A stretch of DNA of 64,000 nucleotides, taken from contig NZ_FQXP01000005.1 in assembly GCF_900130005.1 (NCBI RefSeq), positions 62,001 to 126,000 of the forward strand, written 5' to 3'. The notes under the pieces were generated by a model. That model had not been told where the DNA came from. It made no database searches and saw only the letters and a program-made list of their open reading frames with translations. This document shows positions 8,126 through 18,585 of this stretch, piece after piece; positions within the stretch are counted from its first letter, which is position 1, and each line of letters starts with the position of its first letter. This DNA comes from Clostridium collagenovorans DSM 3089 (GTDB lineage Bacteria > Bacillota > Clostridia > Clostridiales > Clostridiaceae). The position numbers were made by a program, and so were the translations under genes.

Positions 8126-10771
8126 CTATTTAGTTAAACTTGCTATTCTTTCTAAAACAGCAGTATGCATTTCTTTATATTTTTCACCCTTTTGCTTTTC
8201 TTCTTCAACTACAGCTTCAGGTGCTTTACTTACAAATTTTTCATTGTTAAGCTTTTTCTCAACTCTATCTATTTCTTTTTCTAATTTTTCTTTTTCCTTA
8301 CCTAATCTTTCAAGCTCTTTTTCTAAGTCTACTAAATCAAGTAATGGTACATAGATTTCAGCACCCTTTGTTATAACTGATACTGTATTCTCTGGAGCTT
8401 CATCCTTAGAATTTAGGAATTCTACTTCACTTGCTGAAGCTAATTTTTCAAAATAAGCTGTTCCACCTTTGAAGGCTTCTTTACCTTCTGTAGCAAAAAT
8501 CATAAGTTTAGCTTTTCTTGAAGGTGGTACATTCATTTCTGCTCTTAAGTTTCTTAAAGACTTAATAGCTTCAATAATGAAGTTCATATTTTCTTCAACT
8601 TCTTCTGAATGTAATTCTTCCTTATATTCTGGCCATTTTGAAACTGTTATAGATTCATATGCACCTTCTAAGTGAGTATAAATTTCTTCTGTTATATATG
8701 GCATTATTGGGTGAAGTAATTGTAATGAAGTAGTTAAAACTGTATTTAATACATTGTATGCTACTCCTTTAGCTGCTTTATCTTCACTGAAGAATACTGG
8801 CTTAACAAGTTCTATATACCAATCACAGAACTCAGTCCAAATGAAGTCATAGATTTTTTGTGATGCTATACCTAATTCAAACTTCTCTATATTCTCTGTA
8901 ACTTCCTTAACTACAGTATTCATTCTAGATAAAATCCATTTATCCGCTATTGAGTAGTTAGTGCTATCTTTATACTCTTCCATTAAATCCTTATCTAAAT
9001 TCATCATAACAAATCTAGATGCATTCCAAATTTTATTAGCAAAGTTTCTAGCTGCTTCTACTCTTTCTTCATAGAATCTTATATCATTTCCTGGAGCGTT
9101 ACCGTTAACAAGCATGAATCTTAAAGCATCTGCTCCATATTTATCAATTACCTCTAGTGGATCTACTCCATTACCTAGAGATTTAGACATTTTTAATCCA
9201 TTACTATCTCTAATAATACCATGCATTAATACATGTTCAAATGGTGGTTTTTTCATGTTATGAATTCCTGAGAATATCATTCTAGCAACCCAGAAGAAAA
9301 TAATATCGTATCCAGTTACTAAAACATTTGTTGGATAGAAATATTCTAAGTCCTCTGTTTTATTAGGCCAACCTAATGTTGAGAATGGCCATAATGCAGA
9401 ACTGAACCAAGTATCTAATACATCACTATCTTGCTCTAAATTAGTAGAATTACACTTAGGACAATTTGTTGGTTCATCATTAGAAACTATTATCTCACCA
9501 CAGTCTTTACAGTACCAAACTGGAATTCTGTGTCCCCACCATAATTGTCTTGAAATACACCAATCTTGAATGTTTTCCATCCAGTTATAATAAGTCTTTT
9601 CAAATCTTTCTGGAACAAACTTAGTTTCCTTATTTCTTACTGCTTCTATAGCTGGTTCTGCTAAAGACTCCATTTTTACATACCATTGTTTTGATATCAT
9701 TGGTTCAACAACTGTGTTACATCTATCATGTGTACCAACATTATGGCTGTGTTCTTTAATTGCAACTAAGAAACCTTGTTCCTTTAAATCTTCTACTATA
9801 GCTTTTCTAGCTTCATATCTATCCATTCCTGAATACTTACCATATCCATTTACTATGCAGCCTTGCTTATCCATAACTAAGATTTGAGGTAAATCATGTC
9901 TCTTACCAACTTCATAGTCATTAGGATCATGAGCTGGAGTTATTTTTACTGCTCCTGTTCCAAATTCTAAATCAACGTACTCATCAGCAACAATTGGAAT
10001 CTCTCTATTAACTAGAGGTAACATTAATTTCTGACCTATTAAATGACTATATCTTTCGTCATTTGGGTTAACTGCAACAGCTGTATCTCCAAGCATAGTT
10101 TCTGGTCTTGTTGTAGCAATTTCTAAGAATTCCTCTGAACCTACAACTGGATATTTTATATGCCAGAAATGTCCTGCTTTTTCTTCATGCTCTATCTCTG
10201 CATCTGAAAGTGCTGTCATACATTTTGGACACCAGTTAGTTATTCTATTTCCTTGATATATTAATCCCTCATTATATAACTTAACAAAAACCTCTTTAAC
10301 TGCTTTATCTAAGTTATCATCCATAGTGAAACTCTCTCTTGTAAAGTCAGCTGAACATCCCATTTTTTTAAGTTGAGTTCTAATTCTATCTCTATATTGC
10401 TCAGTCCATTGCCATACTCTATCTAAGAAAGCTTCTCTTCCCATTTCTTTTTTATCTAAGCCTTCTTTTATTATTTCCTTTTCTACTCTAACCTCAGTAG
10501 CAATACTAGCATGGTCCTGTCCTGGTAACCATAATGTGCTATATCCTTGCATTCTCTTAGTTCTGATTAAAATATCTTGTAGAGTATTATCAAGTGCATG
10601 ACCTAAGTGTAATTGTCCTGTGATATTTGGTGGCGGCATAACTATTGTAAATGGCTTCTTGCTCTTATCCACCTCTGGTGTAAAGTATCCTTTCTCTTCC
10701 CACCAAGCATATAATCTTTCTTCAAATTCCTTTGGATCATATGTCTTTGCAATATTATTCATTTCTTCCAT
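8126..10771 (-). CDS. valS: Valyl-tRNA synthetase
   Basis: A class I aminoacyl-tRNA synthetase charging tRNA-Val. The 881-residue protein has the HIGH motif as HLGH within MPPPNITGQLHLGHAL (about residue 45), an editing domain (TTRPETMLGDTAVAVNP near 215), the KMSKS motif in GLKMSKSLGNG (about 520), an anticodon-binding domain and the C-terminal valine-specific coiled coil (LEKELERLGKEKEKLEKEI). The start is ATG 10771: AAGGAGG lies 8 nt upstream, whereas the ATG at 10801 lies upstream of this ribosome binding site. It is controlled by the T-box leader at 10885-11140. Confidence 0.97.
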   Translation of the reverse strand: MEEMNNIAKTYDPKEFEERLYAWWEEKGYFTPEVDKSKKPFTIVMPPPNITGQLHLGHALDNTLQDILIRTKRMQGYSTLWLPGQDHASIATEVRVEKEIIKEGLDKKEMGREAFLDRVWQWTEQYRDRIRTQLKKMGCSADFTRESFTMDDNLDKAVKEVFVKLYNEGLIYQGNRITNWCPKCMTALSDAEIEHEEKAGHFWHIKYPVVGSEEFLEIATTRPETMLGDTAVAVNPNDERYSHLIGQKLMLPLVNREIPIVADEYVDLEFGTGAVKITPAHDPNDYEVGKRHDLPQILVMDKQGCIVNGYGKYSGMDRYEARKAIVEDLKEQGFLVAIKEHSHNVGTHDRCNTVVEPMISKQWYVKMESLAEPAIEAVRNKETKFVPERFEKTYYNWMENIQDWCISRQLWWGHRIPVWYCKDCGEIIVSNDEPTNCPKCNSTNLEQDSDVLDTWFSSALWPFSTLGWPNKTEDLEYFYPTNVLVTGYDIIFFWVARMIFSGIHNMKKPPFEHVLMHGIIRDSNGLKMSKSLGNGVDPLEVIDKYGADALRFMLVNGNAPGNDIRFYEERVEAARNFANKIWNASRFVMMNLDKDLMEEYKDSTNYSIADKWILSRMNTVVKEVTENIEKFELGIASQKIYDFIWTEFCDWYIELVKPVFFSEDKAAKGVAYNVLNTVLTTSLQLLHPIMPYITEEIYTHLEGAYESITVSKWPEYKEELHSEEVEENMNFIIEAIKSLRNLRAEMNVPPSRKAKLMIFATEGKEAFKGGTAYFEKLASASEVEFLNSKDEAPENTVSVITKGAEIYVPLLDLVDLEKELERLGKEKEKLEKEIDRVEKKLNNEKFVSKAPEAVVEEEKQKGEKYKEMHTAVLERIASLTK

Positions 10772-10884
10772 AGTGTTTTCCTCCTTAATCTTTATTAACA
10801 TAAACTGCTTTTAATCTATAACTTTAAGACATCGAAGTTATTTTACTTTAAAGTAAAAACTTCATTTAAATTATTTATAAACAT

Positions 10885-11140
10885 AAAAAAGCGCTATCAT
10901 CCTAATCAAAGGACGACAGCGCGCGTTACCACCTTTATTTTCTTGAAAATAAAAAAATAATTTCAAGAACTCTCAAATCTTTTAACGATACATACCGTTT
11001 CTAACTACTACTATTTCATTAGAAAAGCTCCAAAGCTACCTTCAAAATACTTTGTATAGAAGACCTCTCAGCCCATGAGTCTCCTTCTCTAAATACGCTA
11101 TATTTTTACTCCTCTTTTTCTCAGCCTATAAACTATTAAA
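10885..11140 (-). promoter_or_regulatory. T-box riboswitch, valine specifier
   Basis: The leader of valS has all T-box landmarks. The T-box sequence AGGTGGTAACGCG is at 10934-10922. It is followed by a terminator, GCGCTGTCGTCC / GGATGATAGCGC plus six T (10922-10885). A stem I region (11140-11020) contains GGGCTGAGAGG and, on its 3' side, GAAGGTAGC, whose GTA at 11039-11037 is a valine codon and the likely specifier. Uncharged tRNA-Val would pair with the specifier and T-box bulge and favour the antiterminator. The specifier position is read by eye. Confidence 0.93.
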
Positions 11141-11172
11141 TTAAAATTAATTCTATAAGATATATTTTATAT

Positions 11173-11200
11173 ATTATAGCTTATTAAGTTACTTTGTCAA
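11173..11200 (-). promoter_or_regulatory. Promoter of the valS T-box transcript
   Basis: Consensus TTGACA (11200-11195), 16 nt, TATAAT (11178-11173), about 40 nt upstream of stem I. Confidence 0.85.
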
Positions 11201-11224
11201 GAGATGACTTTAAGAAAAAAATAA

Positions 11225-11272
11225 AAAAAGATATAAGATAATTTTTTATAATAAACTAATTATCTTATATCT
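11225..11272 (-). terminator. Terminator of the giant activase gene
   Basis: GATATAAGATAATT and AATTATCTTATATC pair around a loop of about 17 nt; on the minus strand the stem is followed by TTTTTTTATTTTTTT. It is located about 45 nt after the stop. Confidence 0.75.
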
Positions 11273-11314
11273 ATGATAAATCTAGTACTATGTTTACTAA
11301 ATTATATGCTTATT

Positions 11315-14300
11315 TTAACTTTCTAAATCTGAAGCTATATAACTCTCTTCGTTAATATCCTCTATATCTTTTATTCCAATCCTTCCCTCTTCTATATCCT
11401 TATAGTTTAAGTTAAGATTTTCAATATTTTTATTCCCCTCAGAGTTATCTTTTAAATTCTTGTTAGCAATAGCTAACATTAACTTAATTCTATTAACTTG
11501 GTTTACTTCACTTGCTCCTGGGTCATAATCTATTGGTGCAATATTTATATCTTCATATCTTCTCTTTAATTCCTTAATTACACCCTTTCCAGTAACATGG
11601 TTAGGTAAACATGCAAAAGGTTGAATGCAAAGAATGTTTTTAACTCCACCTTCTATTAACTCTACCATTTCTCCTGTTAAGAACCATCCTTCTCCACATT
11701 GATTTCCAATTGAAAGTATAGGACTAGCTCCCTTTGCTAACTCTTGAATATGCTTTATTTCTCCAAACTTCTCTGAAGTAGCTAAAGCTTTTCTTACAGG
11801 GTTTCTATAAAATTCTATATATTTTATAGCAAGATTACTTGTTATCATATCTAGCCTTTTGCCTGACAAATACTTGAATTTAAAATCAGCATCATAGCTA
11901 CAATATAAGAAGAAATCAGTTAAATCAGGAACTACTGCTTCAGCCCCTTCTCTTTCAATAACATCAATTAAATTATTATTAGCCGTTGGGTGAAACTTAA
12001 CTAAAATCTCTCCAACAACTCCAACTCTTGGCTTAACAATATTTAATAATGGTAACTTATCAAAGTCTTTAACTATATCATATACAGCATTTTTAAATGC
12101 CTTATAATCTCCTTTAGTAACTATATCTTTGCTTCTTTCCATCCATAGATCATATAGTTTATTAGCAGATCCTTCTCTAGCTTCATATGGTCTAACTCTG
12201 TATAGGCATCTCATAATCAAATCACCTAATACTAAGGTCATTAGCATTCTATTAATTAACTTAAGAGTAATCTTAAATCCAGGGTTTGGTTCATAACCAC
12301 AAGCATTTAAAGAAATTATCGGTATATTATTATACCCAGCATCTCTCAAAGCTTTCTTTAAAAATGCTATATAATTGGTTGCTCTACATCCTCCACCTGT
12401 TTGAGTTATCATAACTGAAGTATTATTCAAGTCATACCTTCCTGATTTTAAAGCATGTATTATTTGTCCAATTACTATAATTGAAGGATAACAAGCATCA
12501 TTATGAACATACTTTAATCCATCTTCAACAGCCTCCTTATCTACAGAAGGTAACACTTCTAGGTTATATCCACATGGCTTCACTGCACTTTCTAAAAGCT
12601 CAAAATGTATAGGTGACATTTGTGGAGCTAATATAGTATGTGTTTGCTTCATATCCTTTGTAAATAAAACCCTATCCTTATTTATTTCCTTAACTTCAGC
12701 CTTATAGTTATTTCTTTCTCTTTCCTCTATTGCAGCTTTTAAGGAACGTATTCTTATTTTAGCAGCACCTAAATTACTTACTTCATCTATTTTTAATGTA
12801 GTATATATTTTACCTGCTGACTCCAAAATTTCTTGAACTTGATCTGTTGTTACAGCATCTAATCCACATCCAAAGGAGTTAAGTTGCACTAATTCAATAT
12901 TAGATTGTTTAGCTACAAAACTAGCTGCTGCATATAATCTTGTATGATATACCCATTGGTCTACAGCTCTTATAGGTCTATCAATTTCTCCAAGCTGACA
13001 TATAGAGTCCTCTGTTAAAACGGCTATTCCAAAACTATTAATCATTTCAGCTATACCATGGTTAATCTCGTTGTCTATATGATACGGTCTTCCAGCTAAA
13101 ACAATAGCTTTTCCCCCTGTCTTATTAAGACTTTTAACAACCTCTTCACCCTTTTCTTTAATTTGGAATCTAAAGGCAATATCCTCATTCCATGCCATAT
13201 CAACAGCTTCCTTAATCTCTTTATGAGATACACCATACTCTTCAAATACATCATATAGTCTAGAAGCAAGTTTATTTTTATCATGAAGTGCTAAGAAAGG
13301 ATTTATAAACTTTATATTTCTCTCTCTTATAGCTTCAACATTATTTTTTATTACCTCTGGGTAAGAAGTTACCATAGGGCAATTATAATGATTAGTAGCC
13401 TCTTTATCCTCTACCTTCTCATAAAATACACAAGGATAAAAAATAGTATCAATTCCTCTATTTATCAAGTTCATTATATGCCCATGCGCAAGTTTAGCAG
13501 GATAACATGCTGATTCAGATGGTATTGTCTCTATACCCATCTCATAGACTTTCTTAGAAGACATAGCAGATAATTCAACTCTAAAGCCTAATTGAGTAAA
13601 GAATGTAAACCAAAATGGATAATTCTCATACATATTTAAGACTCTTGGAATTCCAATTACCCCTCTTTTAGCTTCTTCTTTTTTTAGTGGAATATAGCTA
13701 AAAAGTCTCTTCATTTTATAGTCGTAAAGGTTAGGTATCTTAGACTTATTTTTAGTCTTTCCTTCCCCTCTTTCACATCTATTTCCTGATACAAACTGTG
13801 CATTATCATTAAATTTATTAATAGTAAGCATACAATTATTAGCACATAACCCGCATCTTTTTATTTCAGTATTAATCTTCAAATTATTTAATTCTTCACT
13901 GTTAAATAATTTACTTTCATAATCATTAATATATCTTTCTCTTGCTATTAAAGCACAACCAAAGGCTCCCATAAGTCCTGCTATATCTGGTCTTACTACT
14001 TCTCTCTCTGATATAAGCTCAAAACTTCTAAGAACAGCATCATTGTAGAAGGTTCCCCCTTGAACTATAATCTTTTCACCCATTTCTTTTGGATCTCTTA
14101 TTCTAATTACCTTGTTTAAAACATTCTTTATAACTGAATAAGATAATCCTGCTGATATATCTCCTACGGATGCCCCTTCCTTCTGAGCTTGTTTAACTCT
14201 TGAATTCATAAACACCGTGCATCTAGAACCTAAGTCTACTGGTGATTTAGAAATTAAGGCCTCTTCTACAAACTTACTTATAGGAACATCTAAGGACTTA

Positions 14301-15670
14301 GAAAAACTCTCTATAAAAGATCCACATCCTGATGAACAAGCTTCGTTTAACATTATACTATCTATTGTGCCATTTTTTATTTTTAAGCACTTCATATCTT
14401 GTCCACCAATATCTAAAATAAAATCTACTCCTGGCAAGAAAAACTCAGCTGCTTTATAGTGAGCTATTGTTTCTATCTCTCCTATATCTACATTAAGAGC
14501 AGCTTTAATTAAACCTTCTCCATAACCTGTAACTGCAGAATTAACTACTTTAACTTTACTAGGAATAATTGAATATATCTCCTTTAAAGTCTCCACTATT
14601 TTATTCAAAGGTTTACCTTCATTCCCACCATAATATGAGTATAAAAGCTCTCCTTCTTCTGATAAAAGTACTATTTTAGTAGTTGTAGAACCCGCATCAA
14701 TACCTAAGTAAGCATTTCCCTCATAGGAATTTAAATCCCTACGTTTTATTTTGTTTTTGCTATGTCTTTCTTTAAACTTCTCAAATTCATCCTTGCTTTC
14801 AAATAAAGGATCCAATCTTGGAACCTCTTCAAAAGAAGTAACATCAACATTGCTTAATTTATCATATATGTCTTTTAAGCTTCTATCTTCACTCTCTACT
14901 GCACTTAATGCTGCACCCATTACAACAAAAAGTTGTGAATTCTCAGGAAAAATAACTTCATCCTGTGATAATTCTAATATCTCAATAAATCGCTTTCTAA
15001 GCTCTGATAAAAAATATAAAGGGCCTCCTAAAAAGGCCAATTTTCCTTTTATTGGTCTACCACATGCTAAACCACTTATAGTTTGATTTACAACTGAAGA
15101 GAATATTGATACTGCAATATCTTCTTTAGCAACTCCTTCGTTAAGTAATGGCTGAATATCACTTTTAGCAAAAACCCCACATCTAGCTGCTATAGGGTAT
15201 ATAGTCTTATAATTTTTAGCAAGTTCATTTAATCCTGAAGCATCAGTTTCTAGTAAAGTTGCCATCTGATCTATAAATGCACCTGTACCACCTGCACAAG
15301 TACCGTTCATTCTTTGCTCTATACCGTTTGTAAAATATGTTATTTTTGCATCTTCTCCACCTAATTCAATAGCCACATCTGTATTAGGTATAATTTCTTC
15401 AACGGCTTTAGTACATGCTATAACTTCTTGTATAAAATCTATCTCTAACCACTTAGATACAGATAATCCACCAGAACCTGTTACCATAGCCTTTACTTTT
15501 ATATCTCCAAATTTATCATAAACTTCCTTAACTAATCCTTCTATTGTATTTTTTATTTGTGAAAAATGTCTTGTATATTTACTGTAGATTAAATTCCCTT
15601 CTTCATCCATTAGCACAAGCTTAACAGTGGTTGAACCTACATCTAAGCCTATATTCATAATCTTTTTCAT
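11315..15670 (-). CDS. Giant acyl-CoA dehydratase activase-related protein (two BadF domains plus DUF2229)
   Basis: A 1451-residue cytoplasmic protein with two ASKHA ATPase (BadF/HgdC) domains in tandem. Domain 1 (about 1-290) starts IGLDVGSTTVK and has NGTCAGGTG and AARCGVF. Domain 2 (about 320-590) starts LGIDAGSTTTK and has NEACSSGCG and GSRCTVF. In known activators the two cysteines at these places share a [4Fe-4S] cluster between subunits; both copies keep them here. A Cys cluster, RCGLCANNC, follows near 608. The rest (about 660-1400) is DUF2229 and HgdB-like, with CYPAKLAHGH, GCGLDAV, GGGCRATNY and NQCGEGW. The protein is widespread in clostridia. By homology it should be an ATP-driven low-potential electron donor plus acceptor in one chain, but its substrate is unknown. 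GGAG precedes the ATG. Confidence 0.85.
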   Translation of the reverse strand: MKKIMNIGLDVGSTTVKLVLMDEEGNLIYSKYTRHFSQIKNTIEGLVKEVYDKFGDIKVKAMVTGSGGLSVSKWLEIDFIQEVIACTKAVEEIIPNTDVAIELGGEDAKITYFTNGIEQRMNGTCAGGTGAFIDQMATLLETDASGLNELAKNYKTIYPIAARCGVFAKSDIQPLLNEGVAKEDIAVSIFSSVVNQTISGLACGRPIKGKLAFLGGPLYFLSELRKRFIEILELSQDEVIFPENSQLFVVMGAALSAVESEDRSLKDIYDKLSNVDVTSFEEVPRLDPLFESKDEFEKFKERHSKNKIKRRDLNSYEGNAYLGIDAGSTTTKIVLLSEEGELLYSYYGGNEGKPLNKIVETLKEIYSIIPSKVKVVNSAVTGYGEGLIKAALNVDIGEIETIAHYKAAEFFLPGVDFILDIGGQDMKCLKIKNGTIDSIMLNEACSSGCGSFIESFSKSLDVPISKFVEEALISKSPVDLGSRCTVFMNSRVKQAQKEGASVGDISAGLSYSVIKNVLNKVIRIRDPKEMGEKIIVQGGTFYNDAVLRSFELISEREVVRPDIAGLMGAFGCALIARERYINDYESKLFNSEELNNLKINTEIKRCGLCANNCMLTINKFNDNAQFVSGNRCERGEGKTKNKSKIPNLYDYKMKRLFSYIPLKKEEAKRGVIGIPRVLNMYENYPFWFTFFTQLGFRVELSAMSSKKVYEMGIETIPSESACYPAKLAHGHIMNLINRGIDTIFYPCVFYEKVEDKEATNHYNCPMVTSYPEVIKNNVEAIRERNIKFINPFLALHDKNKLASRLYDVFEEYGVSHKEIKEAVDMAWNEDIAFRFQIKEKGEEVVKSLNKTGGKAIVLAGRPYHIDNEINHGIAEMINSFGIAVLTEDSICQLGEIDRPIRAVDQWVYHTRLYAAASFVAKQSNIELVQLNSFGCGLDAVTTDQVQEILESAGKIYTTLKIDEVSNLGAAKIRIRSLKAAIEERERNNYKAEVKEINKDRVLFTKDMKQTHTILAPQMSPIHFELLESAVKPCGYNLEVLPSVDKEAVEDGLKYVHNDACYPSIIVIGQIIHALKSGRYDLNNTSVMITQTGGGCRATNYIAFLKKALRDAGYNNIPIISLNACGYEPNPGFKITLKLINRMLMTLVLGDLIMRCLYRVRPYEAREGSANKLYDLWMERSKDIVTKGDYKAFKNAVYDIVKDFDKLPLLNIVKPRVGVVGEILVKFHPTANNNLIDVIEREGAEAVVPDLTDFFLYCSYDADFKFKYLSGKRLDMITSNLAIKYIEFYRNPVRKALATSEKFGEIKHIQELAKGASPILSIGNQCGEGWFLTGEMVELIEGGVKNILCIQPFACLPNHVTGKGVIKELKRRYEDINIAPIDYDPGASEVNQVNRIKLMLAIANKNLKDNSEGNKNIENLNLNYKDIEEGRIGIKDIEDINEESYIASDLES

Positions 15671-16067
15671 AGTTTACTCCACTTCCCAATCTTATTGTAT
15701 GTAATTTCAATAACACTACTATAGTTATTATAATTATAATGAAAATATGTCCTACAAGTCAATTATATTGTACATACTGTAACTTCTCTTAATTTTTTCT
15801 TATTTTTTTCTTAATTAATTATGTAAATTAAAGACTTAATTTGCACATATCTATAAATATATACTATTATATATCTTTTTTGTATCTTTTCAATTTATTT
15901 CAATATATTTTTTTAAATAACTAATTATTTTTTAACTTTATTCCTTTTTTATGAATATAAGGAATTTAAATTAGAAACTTAAAATAAAAATGTATAAATT
16001 ATAGTTTCATGGATAAAATTACTACTATATAGATAAATATAAATTTATTGATGCTTTGGAGGATTTT
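15671..16067. other. Divergent intergenic region, 397 bp
   Basis: Very AT-rich spacer between the activase gene and the small TPR gene. It must hold both promoters, but no box stands out clearly and I see no structured RNA or small gene. Confidence 0.5.
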
Positions 16068-16424
16068 ATGAATTATTTTCAACAAGCAAACGACTTATAT
16101 AATGCAAAGGAATATAAAAAAGCTATTTCTATGTATGAAAAAGCTTTAGAATTAAATGAGCATGAAGCTAGTTCTTTATATAACACAGCTGTATGCCATA
16201 TTAAATTAAAAAATTTTACAGAAGCTATAAACAAACTAGTTTCAGCCTTAAGGCAAAGAGAGGACAGTAAGTATTTTTTTAACTTAGCTTATTGCCACGT
16301 AATGTTAAATGACAATCAAAAGGCTTTAATCTATTTTAATAAAGCTTGGGCATTAAACCCTGATGATAATGATTGTGAAAAAGCTATAGGCTTAATTTTA
16401 AAAAATTATATACATAAAGCATAA
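16068..16424 (+). CDS. Small TPR-repeat protein
   Basis: A 118-residue cytoplasmic protein made almost entirely of three tetratricopeptide repeats: NAKEYKKAISMYEKALEL, KNFTEAINKLVSALRQ and DNQKALIYFNKAWALNPDD. The GGAGGAT at 16058-16064 is the ribosome binding site, so the start is ATG 16068; an in-frame TTG at 16056 overlaps it and is unlikely. TPR proteins mediate protein contacts, and no partner is evident from the neighbours, which are transcribed on the other strand. Confidence 0.8.
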   Translation: MNYFQQANDLYNAKEYKKAISMYEKALELNEHEASSLYNTAVCHIKLKNFTEAINKLVSALRQREDSKYFFNLAYCHVMLNDNQKALIYFNKAWALNPDDNDCEKAIGLILKNYIHKA

Positions 16425-16514
16425 TTAATAATTAAAAGGACATACTAAGTTATATTCTTATAAACAATACTTTTAAACACCTTGTCCCAATGTAAATACC
16501 TCTCAAACTAAACT

Positions 16515-16553
16515 AAAATAAAATCACCTACTTGCCATAGGTGATTTTATTTT
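16515..16553 (-). terminator. Terminator of the transglutaminase-like gene
   Basis: AAAATAAAATCACCTA pairs with TAGGTGATTTTATTTT across a 7-nt loop, beginning at the last base of the stop codon region. Confidence 0.85.
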
Positions 16554-17719
16554 TACCATTCTCCAGCTACTTTTCCCTCTTTATGATCTATTTTAAATCT
16601 TAAATTATTAAAATAGTTTCCACTTAATCCAAAGGTGCAATCTACATCAATCCAATTATCAATTTCCTTAATATAAACTTGATTCCAAGAATGATTAACC
16701 CATTGTTCCCCATCAAACCCCATACCAGTAATTAATCTCACAGGTATATTATTAGCTTTGCACATAGTTACGTATAAAGATGCATAATCAAAACATATGC
16801 CCTTTCTACTATTAAAAGCTGTAATTGCTCCTGAATTCTTAGAGTAATTGTTATTTATAATATCTTCTGCCTTATCATAATCATAGGTTATATTCTTAGT
16901 TATCCAAGAATAAATTTTCTCTGCTTTATCTATACTTGTTACTTCTTTATTAACTAATTCTCTTGCAAAACTTTCTAAACTTTCATTACTTTTTATAGCT
17001 TGATCTAAAGTCACACCATTATAATATATTATTACATTTTTACTTTCTTCAATATTGCCATTGTTCTTAGCTAAGCTTTCATCTACATTAACCTTAAATG
17101 AATTATTTAAAAGATTAGGAAGACTTTTAGCTATGTTTGAAGTTGTTATAGGTGATAAAATTTCACCATTCACATAATTATATATCTTTGATTTACTTAT
17201 ATAATCATTGCTTATCGAAGATGTTGTAAATAAATTAATAGCACTAATAATTAAACAACACACTATTAAATTTACTATTGCCTTAGGTATTTCAAAAATA
17301 GCACCTAATACTCTTCCTCCAATTCCTTCTCCAATATGTTTATCTAGAGATTCTAAAAGTGGATCAAAGAATATCTTGTTTATAAATACAAAAGTTATTT
17401 GAAATACTTTATATAAGAATAAAGCTACTGTTGGTATAAAAATAACATATATTATAAAGGGAGCATTATTTACTAATTCCAAAATAACATTAGGAATATT
17501 TGAGTATATAGTTGAATAAATGCCCTCCTTTTGCTCTATGAAAATATTTTTATTTACCATTACAGAACAAAGGATGCATAATAAAAAGCTCAAACTACAT
17601 TGCACACTAAAAACTCTTTCTTTATAACTTTTAGATGAAAATTTACATATGAATCCTTTTAGAATAGGAAATACCATTAGACATACCAAGAATACATCTA
17701 GTATATTTTCATAGTTCAT
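16553..17719 (-). CDS. Membrane protein with extracytoplasmic transglutaminase-like domain
   Basis: A 388-residue protein. The N-terminal 170 residues contain four or five hydrophobic segments (starting ILDVFLVCLMVFPILKGF, then LSFLLCILCSVMV and APFIIYVIFIPTVALFLY) in an order resembling CvpA. The C-terminal part (about 250-388) is a transglutaminase-like cysteine protease fold with the triad in place: Cys in RKGICFDYA, His in VNHSWNQVYI and Asp in WIDVDCTFG. The catalytic domain probably faces outside. It is the first gene of a same-strand group with recX and the M16 peptidase downstream in coordinate but upstream in transcription; the gap to recX is 33 bp, so it may be cotranscribed. GGAGG precedes the ATG. 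Confidence 0.8.
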   Translation of the reverse strand: MNYENILDVFLVCLMVFPILKGFICKFSSKSYKERVFSVQCSLSFLLCILCSVMVNKNIFIEQKEGIYSTIYSNIPNVILELVNNAPFIIYVIFIPTVALFLYKVFQITFVFINKIFFDPLLESLDKHIGEGIGGRVLGAIFEIPKAIVNLIVCCLIISAINLFTTSSISNDYISKSKIYNYVNGEILSPITTSNIAKSLPNLLNNSFKVNVDESLAKNNGNIEESKNVIIYYNGVTLDQAIKSNESLESFARELVNKEVTSIDKAEKIYSWITKNITYDYDKAEDIINNNYSKNSGAITAFNSRKGICFDYASLYVTMCKANNIPVRLITGMGFDGEQWVNHSWNQVYIKEIDNWIDVDCTFGLSGNYFNNLRFKIDHKEGKVAGEW

Positions 17720-17752
17720 TTGCTTACCTCCATAAGTTTAAAACAAATCACT

Positions 17753-18583
17753 TTAATTCATTATTTCTCTTAATGCACTTTTTATTTCTTCGTAAGAGTA
17801 CCCTCTTCTCAATAAAAAGTCATGTAGCTTTTTATAAATCTTTTGTTTATTATCTTCAGATTTTTTTATGATTTCATATCTCTTAGAAGCTACTTCCAAT
17901 ATCTCATTTTTATCTTCTTTTTCTTCTTCTAATTCTCTACAAAACATTGAACTATTTTCTTCAAGAATTTCATTTACAATTCTTGATACAACATCAAAAT
18001 CATAACCTTTTCTAATTAAAAAATCATATAATTTCTTTTGAAGCTTTATTTTATTTCCTTCACTTTTCAAAAGCACCTTAAATCTCTTTTCACATAGAAA
18101 TTTAGCTCTTTCTTCCTCTATGCCATAAGATAATTTATCAAAGGCATTGCGTATATACTCTTCTTTAATTCCTTTTCTTAAAAGTTCTTGCTTTATTCTA
18201 CTTTTACCACAATTAATTACTTTCGTATTAGTATACATCTTTGCATAATTCTCATCATTTACAAAACCATATTCTATAAGAAACATCATTATTCTAGCAA
18301 TAGTTTTTTCATCATATTCAAAGCTCTGTAGCTTATCAAATACTTCCTTTTCTGTCTTATATCCACGCTCTAAATATTTAAGTGCTCTACTCTTGCCCTT
18401 AATATAATTATCTTCTTCAACTATCTTACCTATCTCTTCTAATTCTATTGCTTTTCCCTTAACTAGATTATGAATGTATACTAATTCAGAACTACATGCA
18501 AATAAAAATTCATTATTTACAAAGATATTAACACGCTCTGAATTTCTCTTTTGAATTTCTATCTTTGTTATAATATTTTTCAT
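17753..18583 (-). CDS. recX: Regulatory protein RecX
   Basis: RecX binds RecA filaments and limits recombinase activity. This is a 276-residue, long form built of three-helix repeats. The diagnostic segments are ALKYLERGYKTEKEVFDKL, ARIMMFLIEYGFVNDENYAKMY and NCGKSRIKQELLRKGIKEEYI, then repeats containing LYDFLIRKGYDFDVVSRIV and LHDFLLRRGYSYEEI. The N-terminal 60 residues (ITKIEIQKRNSERVNIFVN) form the usual beta extension. The start codon lies 2 nt after the stop of the M16 peptidase, so translation is probably coupled. No recA is in the window. Confidence 0.9.
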   Translation of the reverse strand: MKNIITKIEIQKRNSERVNIFVNNEFLFACSSELVYIHNLVKGKAIELEEIGKIVEEDNYIKGKSRALKYLERGYKTEKEVFDKLQSFEYDEKTIARIMMFLIEYGFVNDENYAKMYTNTKVINCGKSRIKQELLRKGIKEEYIRNAFDKLSYGIEEERAKFLCEKRFKVLLKSEGNKIKLQKKLYDFLIRKGYDFDVVSRIVNEILEENSSMFCRELEEEKEDKNEILEVASKRYEIIKKSEDNKQKIYKKLHDFLLRRGYSYEEIKSALREIMN

Positions 18584-18585
18584 AT

